64,000 nucleotides of DNA, taken from RGDT01 sp964630925. GTDB taxonomy: Bacteria > Planctomycetota > Planctomycetia > Gemmatales > Gemmataceae. Under the pieces are notes generated by a model that saw only the letters and a program-made list of their open reading frames with translations, was not told the DNA's origin and ran no database searches. Positions 50,390 through 58,325 of the stretch are shown here, in pieces (within the stretch, counting starts at the first letter, position 1; the number at the start of each line of letters is the position of its first letter). The stretch lies in the NCBI GenBank assembly GCA_964630925.1, contig CAZVZK010000030.1:14373-78372 (forward strand), in the 5' to 3' direction. The translations under genes and the position numbers were made by a program.

Positions 50390-51892
50390 ATGACACAGAC
50401 CGAGCCGTCACGGCGTTTCCCGTGGTGGGTGCTGGCCGGCGGCCTGCTCCTGGCTTCGGCCTACCTGCCGACGCTCGGCGCTCGGTTCGACTTCATCGAC
50501 GACGGGAACCTCGTCTACCCCGAGCCGCCGATGCCGCTCACGGCCCGCCTCGGCGTCGTGTGGACCAAGATCGCCGGCAACTACGCCGACCTCGGCCCCT
50601 TCCGGCCCGTCCTGTGGGTGCACTGGGAGGCCGCCGCCGAGCTGTGCCGCGGGAGCGATTTCGCCTGGCGTCTGAGCCGCCTGTTGTGGTGCGCGTTCGC
50701 CGCGGCCATGTTCCTCTGGCTCCTCGCCGAGCTGGGCGTGCCGCCGTTGGCGGCGCTCGCCGCCGGGGCCGTCTTCCTCTGGGGGCCTGGACGCAACGAG
50801 GTCTGGCTCTCGCTGACCCTCTCCGAGGGGGTCGCCATGCCGTACGCGATCCTCGCCCTCGTATGCGCGCGCCGCGCGGCCCGCTCCCCCTCCCCCCTGT
50901 GGTGGGACATCGGCGGGGCGTTCTGCGTCCTGGCCGCGATGGGGTGCAAGAACACCTTCGTCGTCCTCATCCCGGCCCAGCTCTTCCTCCGCATCGCGGA
51001 GGACGGCACGACGCTGGCCGATGGCTGGCAGAGGCACGGCCGCCGCGCCATGCTCCTGAGCCTGACGGCCCTGGCGTTCCTCGCCCATTACGTCTACTTC
51101 AAGATCGACAATCAGCCGCACCACTACCGTCCGGGCATGCCCCGTCTGGACAACGCCGTGGGGCTGCTGTGGGCGTTGCGTGCGTCGGCCGCGCTGGAGT
51201 ACCTCGCGCCCGCCGTGGTGCTGGCCCTCCTCGCGGTGCGCTCAGCGGGCTGGCAGGCCGGGGGGTACCGGGCCGCCATCGGCGCCGGGGCACTCCTCTT
51301 CGCGGCCGGCTACGTGATTTACCTGCCGATCAACGCCATCTCCGGCCGCTACACCATGCCGGCCGTCTGGGGGGTGGACCTGCTGTTGGCCGTGTTGTTC
51401 GCGGGCCTCGCTGCCATCCCGGCCTCGCGCCTTCGCTGGGCCGCCGGCGCCGCCGTGGCGGCGGGCCTGGCCGCCGTGCTGATCGCCGGCGTGGGCAAGC
51501 AGCAGAAGTCCGCCGCCCGCGCCGCCATGCTCTGGCAGGCCGTCGAGTGGGCGGAGGCCAATCTCCCCGAGGGCGGCGACGTGGCGTTCCTGTGCGGCGA
51601 CCCGGCCGCCGGCGGGCTGCACCGCGAGGAGGGCATCCACTTCCAGTGGCACCTCCAAGGCCGAGGGCGGGCGGACATCCACGTCTTCCTCTACGACGGC
51701 GACGGCAGGCCCGTCCGCACGGCCCCGCTGCCGCGGGCCCACCCCGACGTGATGCCCGGGGCCAGGGTCTGGGGCGCCGGCGACGCCCCCGTAGCGCGGA
51801 CGTGGAAGGAGCAGGCCCGGGCGGTGGCGAAATACTGGGCCGGCACCCGCTCCTACGAGTGCCTCGTCGGCGGCTCGACGGCGGTGAAGTAG
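50390..51892 (+). CDS. Polytopic membrane protein, GT-C-like
   Basis: 500 residues from the ATG at 50390 (MTQTEPSRRFPWWVLAGGLL). About nine to ten transmembrane helices span residues ~12-390, among them FAAAMFLWLLAELGVPPLAA, WWDIGGAFCVLAAMGCKNTF, LEYLAPAVVLALLAVR and LLLAVLFAGLAAIPAS. Between TM1 and TM2 there is a DFIDDGNLVYPEPPM loop with an Asp pair, as in GT-C glycosyltransferases that use polyprenyl-linked donors, followed by GNYADLGPFRPVLWVHWEA. The C-terminal ~100 residues form a soluble domain (WAEANLPEGGDVAFLCGDPA). Sugar transfer at the periplasmic face is a guess from topology. The upstream frame through the satellite repeat is not used. Confidence 0.65.
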   Translation: MTQTEPSRRFPWWVLAGGLLLASAYLPTLGARFDFIDDGNLVYPEPPMPLTARLGVVWTKIAGNYADLGPFRPVLWVHWEAAAELCRGSDFAWRLSRLLWCAFAAAMFLWLLAELGVPPLAALAAGAVFLWGPGRNEVWLSLTLSEGVAMPYAILALVCARRAARSPSPLWWDIGGAFCVLAAMGCKNTFVVLIPAQLFLRIAEDGTTLADGWQRHGRRAMLLSLTALAFLAHYVYFKIDNQPHHYRPGMPRLDNAVGLLWALRASAALEYLAPAVVLALLAVRSAGWQAGGYRAAIGAGALLFAAGYVIYLPINAISGRYTMPAVWGVDLLLAVLFAGLAAIPASRLRWAAGAAVAAGLAAVLIAGVGKQQKSAARAAMLWQAVEWAEANLPEGGDVAFLCGDPAAGGLHREEGIHFQWHLQGRGRADIHVFLYDGDGRPVRTAPLPRAHPDVMPGARVWGAGDAPVARTWKEQARAVAKYWAGTRSYECLVGGSTAVK

Positions 51893-52081
51893 GGCCGGAG
51901 GCATACCGAATCGGGTTGAAGTGCCGCCACGGGCCCGGAATCCAGGACCGGCCGCGTGCGTCGTCGGGCTTCGCTCGGCCGGCGCCCGGCTCAACCACGA
52001 CCCGCACCCCCACCGAACGGCACCGACGCCCGTGCGGTGATTGTCCGCGTCGGCATGAAGGGGGTGTGTGGCGAGCGGGGA

Positions 52082-52963
52082 TCACTTCGGCGCCTTGCCC
52101 TTCATCGTCGTCGGGCGCAGGATGGCCTTGGGGTCGGGGCCGATCAGCTTGTCCCACTCGCCGTACACCGGGTTGGGGAGGACGAACCAATCGACGCCCC
52201 AGTGGGCGCGGGCGTCGTCGGCCAGGGCGGCCCGCTTCTCGTTCGCCTTGCGGTAGTCGTCCGCCGTCGCCTTGGCCTCCATCTTGGGGGCGGCGAAGGA
52301 GTCCGAGAAGTCGCGCAGGTTGTCGCCGAAGTACATCAGCACGTTGTACTTCACCGCGACGGCCTCGCGACGGGCGGCCTTGCCGGAGGGGCCCTCCTTG
52401 GGCTTGAGGAACAGGCGGCCCTCGATCCCACTGACGTTGATCTTGTTGAGCTCCAACGCCTTCGCCGTCGGCCCCGCCGAGGTCTCCATCCGGTTCGAGA
52501 GGTAGATGACGGTGACCCCCAGCGACTCCGCACTGGCGATGAACTCCCTCGCGCCGGGGATCAACCCCACGTCCTGGGGGTGGTTCTTCTCGTAGTCGTC
52601 CCAGAGGTCGTCGCTGTACTCCTTGCCCGACATGTACAGGTACGACTGGAAGGCCGTGTTATCGACCACCGTCTCGTCGAGGTCCATGATGACCGCGGGC
52701 CGCGCCGGCCTGGGGCTGGCGTTCTTCAGGATCGCCTCCAGACGCAGGGCGGCGCTCTTGTAGATGGTGTGGCAGCAAGCCCGGTACTCCGCCGACGCCG
52801 AGAGGTAGACGTTGGCGCCCATGCGGGCGGACATCGGGAAGACGAGGGGCTTTTTCGTGTCGGCGTCGGCGTGGCCGGCGGGGCCGCGGCCGGCGAGGAG
52901 CCAGCCGGCCAGGAAGCATGCCAGGCAGGCGAGGAGGGGCGTGACACGGTTCGAGCGGGGCAT
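52082..52963 (-). CDS. Secreted HAD acid phosphatase, e(P4)/class B-like
   Basis: 293 residues from the ATG at 52963. The N-terminus (VTPLLACLACFLAGWLLAG) is a signal or anchor, with cysteines that could be lipidated but no textbook lipobox. The catalytic DxD is in AVIMDLDETVVDNTAF (D94 nucleophile, D96), followed by the family words SDDLWDDYEKNHPQDVGLIP, GVTVIYLSNRMETSA and VLMYFGDNLRDFSDSF with the acidic motif that binds Mg. This is the 5'-nucleotidase, lipoprotein e(P4) family (DDDD superfamily), which dephosphorylates nucleotides in the periplasm or outer membrane. It lies 65 bp downstream of the carrier gene on the same strand. Confidence 0.87.
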   Translation of the reverse strand: MPRSNRVTPLLACLACFLAGWLLAGRGPAGHADADTKKPLVFPMSARMGANVYLSASAEYRACCHTIYKSAALRLEAILKNASPRPARPAVIMDLDETVVDNTAFQSYLYMSGKEYSDDLWDDYEKNHPQDVGLIPGAREFIASAESLGVTVIYLSNRMETSAGPTAKALELNKINVSGIEGRLFLKPKEGPSGKAARREAVAVKYNVLMYFGDNLRDFSDSFAAPKMEAKATADDYRKANEKRAALADDARAHWGVDWFVLPNPVYGEWDKLIGPDPKAILRPTTMKGKAPK

Positions 52964-53028
52964 CGTGGATTCCTTGTGGTGGGCGGTGCCGCGTATCCTA
53001 GATAGCGGGCGGAGGGGCAACAAGCGGC

Positions 53029-54354
53029 TCAGGGCAGGCGGACGCCGGCGAGCAGCACCGCCACGGCGACGGCGGCGCCGGCCAGCAGCGCCGGCAGGAC
53101 GCGGCGCACCAGATCCAGTGGGCGCACGTCGGCGACGCCGCAGCAGTACAGCACCACGGCGGAAACCGGCGACAGAGTGCGCCCGAACGCGCCGCCGAGG
53201 CACGCCAGGGCGGCGAGTTTCACCGGCTCGCCCTCCGGCGGCACCGCCTTGAGGACGGCCTCGGCGAAGGTCAGCACCGGCCCCGACCCGGAGCCGGTCA
53301 GCAGGCCCAGGCCCCACGGGAACCCCAGCGCCAGTAGGCCCAGCGACCACGAGGCTCCCCCGGCCACGCCGAGGAGCGCCTTCCCCAGGCCCAGGGCGGA
53401 GAAGCCGGCGCCGAAGCACTGGGCGGTGATCGTCAGGGCGATGATGGTGCCGTAAGCAACCCCCGTCCCCTTGAAGAACGCCTCGCCGATGGCGCCGGCG
53501 TCGCGCCAGCAGACGGCGAGCGCCAGGGCCGACCCGATCAGCATGGCGCGGACCACCGGCAGGGCGCCGGCGAATTCCGCCCACTCCTTCCCGCCGGGCG
53601 GCGTGACGAGCCAGCCGAGGCCGGGGCAGCCGCCGTACGCCAGGAGGAGCAGCGCCGTCGGCACCAGCGGGATGATCGCCCGCAGGAAATCGAGCGCCTC
53701 CGTCTCCTCGGCAGGCTTCTCCGCGGCCGCGGGCGGCGTGGGGCGGGTGAGGAGGGTGAGCGTCAGTGAGGCGGCCGCGATGCCGGACAGCGCGGCGGGC
53801 ACGAGGCGGGCGTGGATGGCGTGGGCGGAGAGGCCGGTGACGCCGGCGAGGGCCTGGATGTCCTGCGAGCCGGGGTTGAGGAGGTCGCCGCCGAACGACG
53901 CGCCGAGGAGCAGCGCCGCCGCGGCGCCTCGGGCGGGCACGCCGCCGGCCAGGAGGAGGGGGACGAGGATGGGGCCGACGGCGGCGGCGGCGCTTGTCTG
54001 GCTGGGGACGGCGAGGTTGACGAGATACGCGGCGAGGACGCCGCCGGGGAGGGCGGCCCATCCGGCGCCCCGCACGGGGAGGAGGAGGAGGCGGACGAGG
54101 TGCCTGTCGCAGCCGGTGGCGGCGAGGACCGCGGCGAAGCCGAGTGAGGCGCAGATCGGCCCGACCATGACGTTGGACATCGCCCGCGTGAAGGCGTCGG
54201 GGACGGCGAGGGGCGTTCCGGCGGCGAAGGAGAGGAGGAGGCCGGCGCCGAGGAGGACGAGGCGCACGTCGGCGCGGCGGGCCATGAGCCAGACGGCTGC
54301 GACGATGACCGGCAGGGCGACGGCGAACCGGGCCCACACTGGGGCGTCCGACAT
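53029..54354 (-). CDS. DcuC-family C4-dicarboxylate carrier-like protein
   Basis: 441 residues with about 12 hydrophobic helices and short loops. FTRAMSNVMVGPICASLGFA, NLAVPSQTSAAAAVGPILVP and FGGDLLNPGSQDIQALAGVT recall the conserved loops of the DcuC/AitC-like ion transporter superfamily. The pattern of two related halves with re-entrant Ser/Gly/Pro loops (GLLTGSGSGPVLTFAEA, GRTLSPVSAVVLYCCGVAD) also fits. Substrate is probably a di- or tricarboxylate, driven by a cation gradient. It is divergent from the four-helix protein gene at 54467 and may form an operon with the e(P4) phosphatase. Confidence 0.72.
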   Translation of the reverse strand: MSDAPVWARFAVALPVIVAAVWLMARRADVRLVLLGAGLLLSFAAGTPLAVPDAFTRAMSNVMVGPICASLGFAAVLAATGCDRHLVRLLLLPVRGAGWAALPGGVLAAYLVNLAVPSQTSAAAAVGPILVPLLLAGGVPARGAAAALLLGASFGGDLLNPGSQDIQALAGVTGLSAHAIHARLVPAALSGIAAASLTLTLLTRPTPPAAAEKPAEETEALDFLRAIIPLVPTALLLLAYGGCPGLGWLVTPPGGKEWAEFAGALPVVRAMLIGSALALAVCWRDAGAIGEAFFKGTGVAYGTIIALTITAQCFGAGFSALGLGKALLGVAGGASWSLGLLALGFPWGLGLLTGSGSGPVLTFAEAVLKAVPPEGEPVKLAALACLGGAFGRTLSPVSAVVLYCCGVADVRPLDLVRRVLPALLAGAAVAVAVLLAGVRLP

Positions 54355-54466
54355 GAGGGCGGCCCTCGGTGGCGTGCGATGCGGGGTAACTTACCCGGCC
54401 GGGTGTGGCATTCAAGCGGGCCTGCGGGCGAGGGCGTCCCTATGCCAGACCGGGGAGGTGCCGGCG

Positions 54467-54901
54467 ATGAGCAGGGCCATGAGATTCGGGATCGTCGGCA
54501 TGGCGGCGGCTGCCTACGCGGTGTCGTTCTTCCTGCCGACGTACAGGGGGATCCGCTTCGGCAATCCCCCGACGCCGTACACGGGTGCGGACGCTTTTGC
54601 TGGCGCGTTCCTGGCCATCGGCGAGTGGGCGGTCCTGGCGCCCGACTATTGGGTCTTCGTGGCGGCGTGGCTCGCCAACCCGCTGTTCTGGGCCGGGCTC
54701 GTCCTGGGGGTGCTGGGCCGTTGGCGCGGCGCCGCCATCTTCTCGGGCGTGGCGCTGGTGTTCGCGCTGCCGGTCATGGTGCGCCTCGGCAACCACCTGG
54801 CGCCATACCCTGGCTGGTACGTGTGGTCCGGCTCGGCGGCGTTGCTTCTAGCGGGGAGTATCGTGGGTTGGCGAGCGGTGCCACAGGGGGGGAGCCGATG
54901 A
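54467..54901 (+). CDS. Four-helix membrane protein, paralogue A
   Basis: 144 residues from the ATG at 54467, with the Shine-Dalgarno GGGGAGGTGCCGGCG. Helices are visible at ~6-26 (FGIVGMAAAAYAVSFFLP), ~64-84 (VFVAAWLANPLFWAGLVLG), ~88-106 (AAIFSGVALVFALPVMV) and ~120-138 (WYVWSGSAALLLAGSIVGW). The shared pattern YxxSFxLPxxxG...W(V/F)AxWxANPxxW...YPGWYVWxGSA also occurs in the proteins at 54898 and 56776, so three copies of this family lie within 3 kb. Function is unknown. Its stop overlaps the next start (ATGA). Confidence 0.7.
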   Translation: MSRAMRFGIVGMAAAAYAVSFFLPTYRGIRFGNPPTPYTGADAFAGAFLAIGEWAVLAPDYWVFVAAWLANPLFWAGLVLGVLGRWRGAAIFSGVALVFALPVMVRLGNHLAPYPGWYVWSGSAALLLAGSIVGWRAVPQGGSR

Positions 54902-55335
54902 GGCCGAATCGGGCGTTGGTCGTCGTGGCGGTGGTGATGTACGGCGTTTCGTTCGTGTTGCCGGCGTGCAACGGCCCCGACAGGCCAGCGCTTGGCTGGG
55001 AGGCGTTCGACCTGGCGTTCCGCGCCACCACGGGCGGCGTGACGCCGGGGAGCCCCGGCTGGTGGGTCGCCGCCACCGCGTGGTCGGCCAACCCCTTCAT
55101 CTGGCTGGCCATCGCGGCCGCCCTGGCCGAGAGGCCCCGCACCGCCGCCGTCCTGGCGGGCGGCGCCGTCGTCTGCGCGCTACCGATCCTCATCCTCTTC
55201 ATCGGCGCCGAAACCCCCTTCTACCCGGGCGGCTGGGTCTGGGTCGGTTCCGCCGTCCTCATCCTCGTCATTTGCATCAGGGCATGGAATCCGTCCCCCG
55301 CCCCTTCCATCGGCGTCGATTCGCCGCTATCCTGA
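54898..55335 (+). CDS. Four-helix membrane protein, paralogue B
   Basis: 145 residues, starting with the ATG that overlaps the stop of paralogue A by 4 bp, so translation is probably coupled. It shows the same plan: helix 1 ALVVVAVVMYGVSFVLPAC, then PGWWVAATAWSANPFIWLAI, AAVLAGGAVVCALPILILF and PGGWVWVGSAVLILVICIR. The pair looks like a tandem duplication. A DUF1501 gene follows 33 bp after its stop on the same strand. Function is unknown. Confidence 0.7.
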   Translation: MRPNRALVVVAVVMYGVSFVLPACNGPDRPALGWEAFDLAFRATTGGVTPGSPGWWVAATAWSANPFIWLAIAAALAERPRTAAVLAGGAVVCALPILILFIGAETPFYPGGWVWVGSAVLILVICIRAWNPSPAPSIGVDSPLS

Positions 55336-55368
55336 ATTGGTCAGACCACTTTCGGCGAGGGCGCGATC

Positions 55369-56769
55369 ATGGACCGCCGGTCATTCCTGTGGCAGTCGGG
55401 CGGCGGCCTGGGCGGCGTGGCCCTGGCGTGGCTGATGGCGCGCGACGGGGCGTTGGGCGCGGGGCCGCCGATGCGCGGCGGGCTGCATCACCGGGCCAAG
55501 GCGAAGCGCGTTGTCCAGCTCTTCATGTCCGGGGCGGCCAGCCAGTGTGACACCTTCGACTACAAGCCGGCCCTCATCAGGAAGAACGGCGAGGCGTTCG
55601 ACCCCGGCGGCAAGGTCGAGCTGTTCCAGAGCAGCCCCGGCAAGGTCATGATGTCGCCCTGGAAGTGGAAGCAGCACGGCGAGTGCGGCAAGTGGGTGAG
55701 CGACCTCCTGCCCCACCTCGCCTCATGCGTCGATGACATGGCGTTCGTCCACTCGATGGTGGCCAAGTCGAACGTCCACGGGCCGGCGACGTTCATGCAG
55801 GCGTGCGGCTTCGTGCAGCCGGGCTTCCCGAGCATGGGCTCGTGGGTGAGTTACGGCCTGGGCGGGCTGTGCGACGACCTGCCGGCGTTCGTCGTGTTGC
55901 CGGATGCGCGGGGCTTCGCGCCGAACGGGCCGGCGAACTGGGCGGCGGGGTTCCTGCCGGCTGCCCATCAGGGGACGATGGTGCGGCCGGGGGCGAAGAA
56001 CCCCATCCGCGACCTGTTCCCGCCGGAGGAGGTCAAGCCCGGGGGCGAGGCCGACGCCCTGAGCCTGCTCGGCAAACTCAACCGCAAGCACGCGGAGACG
56101 CGGCCCGGCGACTCGCGCCTCGACGCGCGGATCGCCAGCTACGAGCTGGCGGCGAAGCTCCAGCTCTCGGCGCCGGGCGTGCTGGACATCTCGAAGGAGA
56201 CCGCGGCCACGCGCCGCCTGTACGGCCTGGACGAGAAGTTGACGGAGGACTTCGGACGTAACTGCCTGATCGCGCGGCGTCTGCTGGAACGCGGGGTGCG
56301 GTTCGTGCAGGTGTGGAGCGGCGCGGACAACGGCTTCCCGCGCCGCAACTGGGACTCGCACGAGGACATCCAGCGCGACCACGGCGAGATGGGCACGGGC
56401 CTGGACAGGCCGGCGGCGGCGCTCATCAAGGACCTGAAGGCGCGGGGCCTGCTCGACGACACGATCATCCTGTGGACGACGGAGTTCGGGCGGATGCCGT
56501 GCGCCCAGGGGGGCAAGGGGCGCGACCACAACCCGTTCACGTTCACCAACTGGCTGGCGGGCGGCGGGGTCAAGGGCGGGGTGACCTACGGCGCGAGCGA
56601 CGACTGGTCGTTCCGGGCGGCGGAGAAGCCGACGTATTGCTACGACGTCCACGCCACGGTGCTGCACCTCCTGGGGATCGACCACGAGAGGCTGACGTTC
56701 CGCCATAATGGCATCGATAGACGCCTCACCGACGTGCATGGCCGGGTGATCGAGGCGTTGATCGGATGA
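55369..56769 (+). CDS. DUF1501 (sulfatase-like) secreted protein
   Basis: 466 residues. The leader MDRRSFLWQSGGGLGGVALA WLMA has a Tat-like RRSFLW motif, so export in folded form is expected. DUF1501 words follow: AKRVVQLFMSGAASQCDTFD, VHSMVAKSNVHGPATFMQAC, GFPSMGSWVSYGLG, GRNCLIARRLLERGVRFVQV and the metal-site-like RNWDSHEDIQRDHGEMG and LWTTEFGRMPCAQGGKGRDH NP. The fold is alkaline-phosphatase/sulfatase-like. Planctomycetes carry many copies, usually next to DUF1549/DUF1553 cytochrome genes, but here it stands alone. The substrate is unknown, with polysaccharide degradation often suggested. It converges on the gene at 56776 with a 6-bp gap. Confidence 0.9.
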   Translation: MDRRSFLWQSGGGLGGVALAWLMARDGALGAGPPMRGGLHHRAKAKRVVQLFMSGAASQCDTFDYKPALIRKNGEAFDPGGKVELFQSSPGKVMMSPWKWKQHGECGKWVSDLLPHLASCVDDMAFVHSMVAKSNVHGPATFMQACGFVQPGFPSMGSWVSYGLGGLCDDLPAFVVLPDARGFAPNGPANWAAGFLPAAHQGTMVRPGAKNPIRDLFPPEEVKPGGEADALSLLGKLNRKHAETRPGDSRLDARIASYELAAKLQLSAPGVLDISKETAATRRLYGLDEKLTEDFGRNCLIARRLLERGVRFVQVWSGADNGFPRRNWDSHEDIQRDHGEMGTGLDRPAAALIKDLKARGLLDDTIILWTTEFGRMPCAQGGKGRDHNPFTFTNWLAGGGVKGGVTYGASDDWSFRAAEKPTYCYDVHATVLHLLGIDHERLTFRHNGIDRRLTDVHGRVIEALIG

Positions 56770-56775
56770 AGGTGT

Positions 56776-57360
56776 TCAGGGCAGCGAGGGCGGGTCGGAT
56801 CGAGGTCGAGGGATCCGGCCCGCCCACACACTGCCGACGAGGAGGACGGCGGCGGACCCGGCCCACAGGTACCAGCTCGGGTAGGGGAACACCACGGAGG
56901 CGAGACACAGGAGGCAGGGGAGGGGGAGAACAAAGGCACAGCCCGCGAGGATCGCCGCCGTCCGCCAGTAGCCCAGGGCCAGGGCCAGGGCGGAGGTCCA
57001 CATGAGCGGGTTGGCGATCCATGTGGCGCCGAAGAACCACCAATCCGGATGGTTGACCGGCGTCCCCGCCACCAGGCGGAGGCATTCCATGAATGCGGCC
57101 GCACCGTCGCCGACCCCCAGGAAGTTGAACGCGGGCACGAGGAACGCGGCGGTGTACATCGCGGCCGCGATGCCGATGAACGCGAAGCGCACGGGCCTGC
57201 TGGACCGCAAGCTCCAAAGGTCACCTTCGGCGGCCCCCGGTCTGGCCGCGAGGGAGCGCATGTAGGACGGCAGCTCCTTGCCGCACGACTCGCACCAGCC
57301 CTCGATCATCTCCCTGGCCGGCAGCGCCGCGTCACAAGAGGGGCAACGGAGGTCACCCAT
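56776..57360 (-). CDS. Four-helix membrane protein with N-terminal zinc ribbon, paralogue C
   Basis: 194 residues from the ATG at 57360; an in-frame GTG 11 codons upstream is also possible. Residues ~1-30 hold a zinc ribbon: RCPSCDAALPAREMIEGWCE SCGKELP (CxxC...CxxC). From ~62 on it has the same four-helix plan as the proteins at 54467 and 54898: RFAFIGIAAAMYTAAFLVPA, WWFFGATWIANPLMWTSALA, AAILAGCAFVLPLPCLLCL and YPSWYLWAGSAAVLLVGSVW. The zinc ribbon would be cytoplasmic. Function is unknown. It is on the opposite strand to its relatives, with the DUF1501 gene between them. Confidence 0.72.
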   Translation of the reverse strand: MGDLRCPSCDAALPAREMIEGWCESCGKELPSYMRSLAARPGAAEGDLWSLRSSRPVRFAFIGIAAAMYTAAFLVPAFNFLGVGDGAAAFMECLRLVAGTPVNHPDWWFFGATWIANPLMWTSALALALGYWRTAAILAGCAFVLPLPCLLCLASVVFPYPSWYLWAGSAAVLLVGSVWAGRIPRPRSDPPSLP

Positions 57361-57493
57361 GAGCGGGCTCCGGGCGGTGGGGGCGTCGGCCACTCTCGCT
57401 CCGTCAGGCTACACCGGCGGATGGCTGCCGGCCATCGGCGGCGCTGGCGTGAGCGACGGAGGGCGGGTAGAATGGCGGGCAGGAGGGCCGACG

Positions 57494-58234
57494 ATGCCTC
57501 TGCTCGACCACTTCCACCCGCCGCTGCATCCCCACCGACACTGGGATGCCTTCCACGCCCGCTGGGCGGTGGCCATCGCCGACGCCTTCAACGGAGGGCT
57601 GTTGGGGCCGGGATACTTCGCAGAAGGGCTGGCGACACTGGGCCGGATCGAGGTGGATGTCGCCACATTGCAGGACCGCTCCAACGGCATCCATGCCCCG
57701 CTCGGAGCGCCGTCGGCCTCAGGGGGAATTGCGACATTGGCCGCGCCTTCCCTGGATCTCGACACGCACACGTTGGAGATGGCGGCCGTCTTCCCGCCGT
57801 CGATCCGCGTCCACGTCTTCCGCGAACACGCCCGCGACCTCGTCGGTGCCGTCGAGCTGGTCAGCCCCGCCAACAAGGACCGGCCCGCCTCCCGCCGCGC
57901 CTTCGCGGTCAAGTGCCTGGGCTATCTGCAGTCCGGCGTCGGCCTCATCATCGCGGACCTCGTCACCGAGCGTTCGGCGAATCTGCACGACGAGATGGCC
58001 GGGCTGATCGTCGGAGGCGCGCCGATGTTCCCCGGCTCGCCTTCGCTGTACGCGGCGGCCTACCGCCCGTTCAAGCGCGGCGACGAGGGGCGGATCGGCG
58101 TCTGGCCTGTCGAGCTGCGGCTGGGGGAGGCGCTGCCCGTGCTGCCGCTGTGGCTGCGGAATGCGGAAGAGCCGATCCCCGTGAATCTGGAGTCGGCCTA
58201 CGCCGAGGCGTGCCGCAAGTGCCTGATCGCGTGA
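57494..58234 (+). CDS. DUF4058 family protein
   Basis: 246 residues from the ATG at 57494 after GGAGGGCCGACG. Family words are MPLLDHFHPPLHPHRHWDAF HARWA at the N-terminus, VFREHARDLVGAVELVSPANKDRP, YLQSGVGLIIADLVTERSAN LH, SPSLYAAAYRPFKRGDEG and the C-terminal LRLGEALPVLPLWLRNAEEP. DUF4058 proteins occur in cyanobacteria and planctomycetes. The ELVSPANK word resembles a nuclease-like ExK core, but no activity is established. No signal peptide. It lies 91 bp upstream of the PLP-radical SAM gene on the same strand, so the two may be functionally linked. Confidence 0.8.
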   Translation: MPLLDHFHPPLHPHRHWDAFHARWAVAIADAFNGGLLGPGYFAEGLATLGRIEVDVATLQDRSNGIHAPLGAPSASGGIATLAAPSLDLDTHTLEMAAVFPPSIRVHVFREHARDLVGAVELVSPANKDRPASRRAFAVKCLGYLQSGVGLIIADLVTERSANLHDEMAGLIVGGAPMFPGSPSLYAAAYRPFKRGDEGRIGVWPVELRLGEALPVLPLWLRNAEEPIPVNLESAYAEACRKCLIA

Positions 58235-58325
58235 GCCCGGCCCGGGTGCCCGGTGTCCTGACTCGCTCCCGTGGTAATATCTCTCCGGGCGGGCCGTATC
58301 CTCTCACGCCCTCGGGGTGCCGCGC

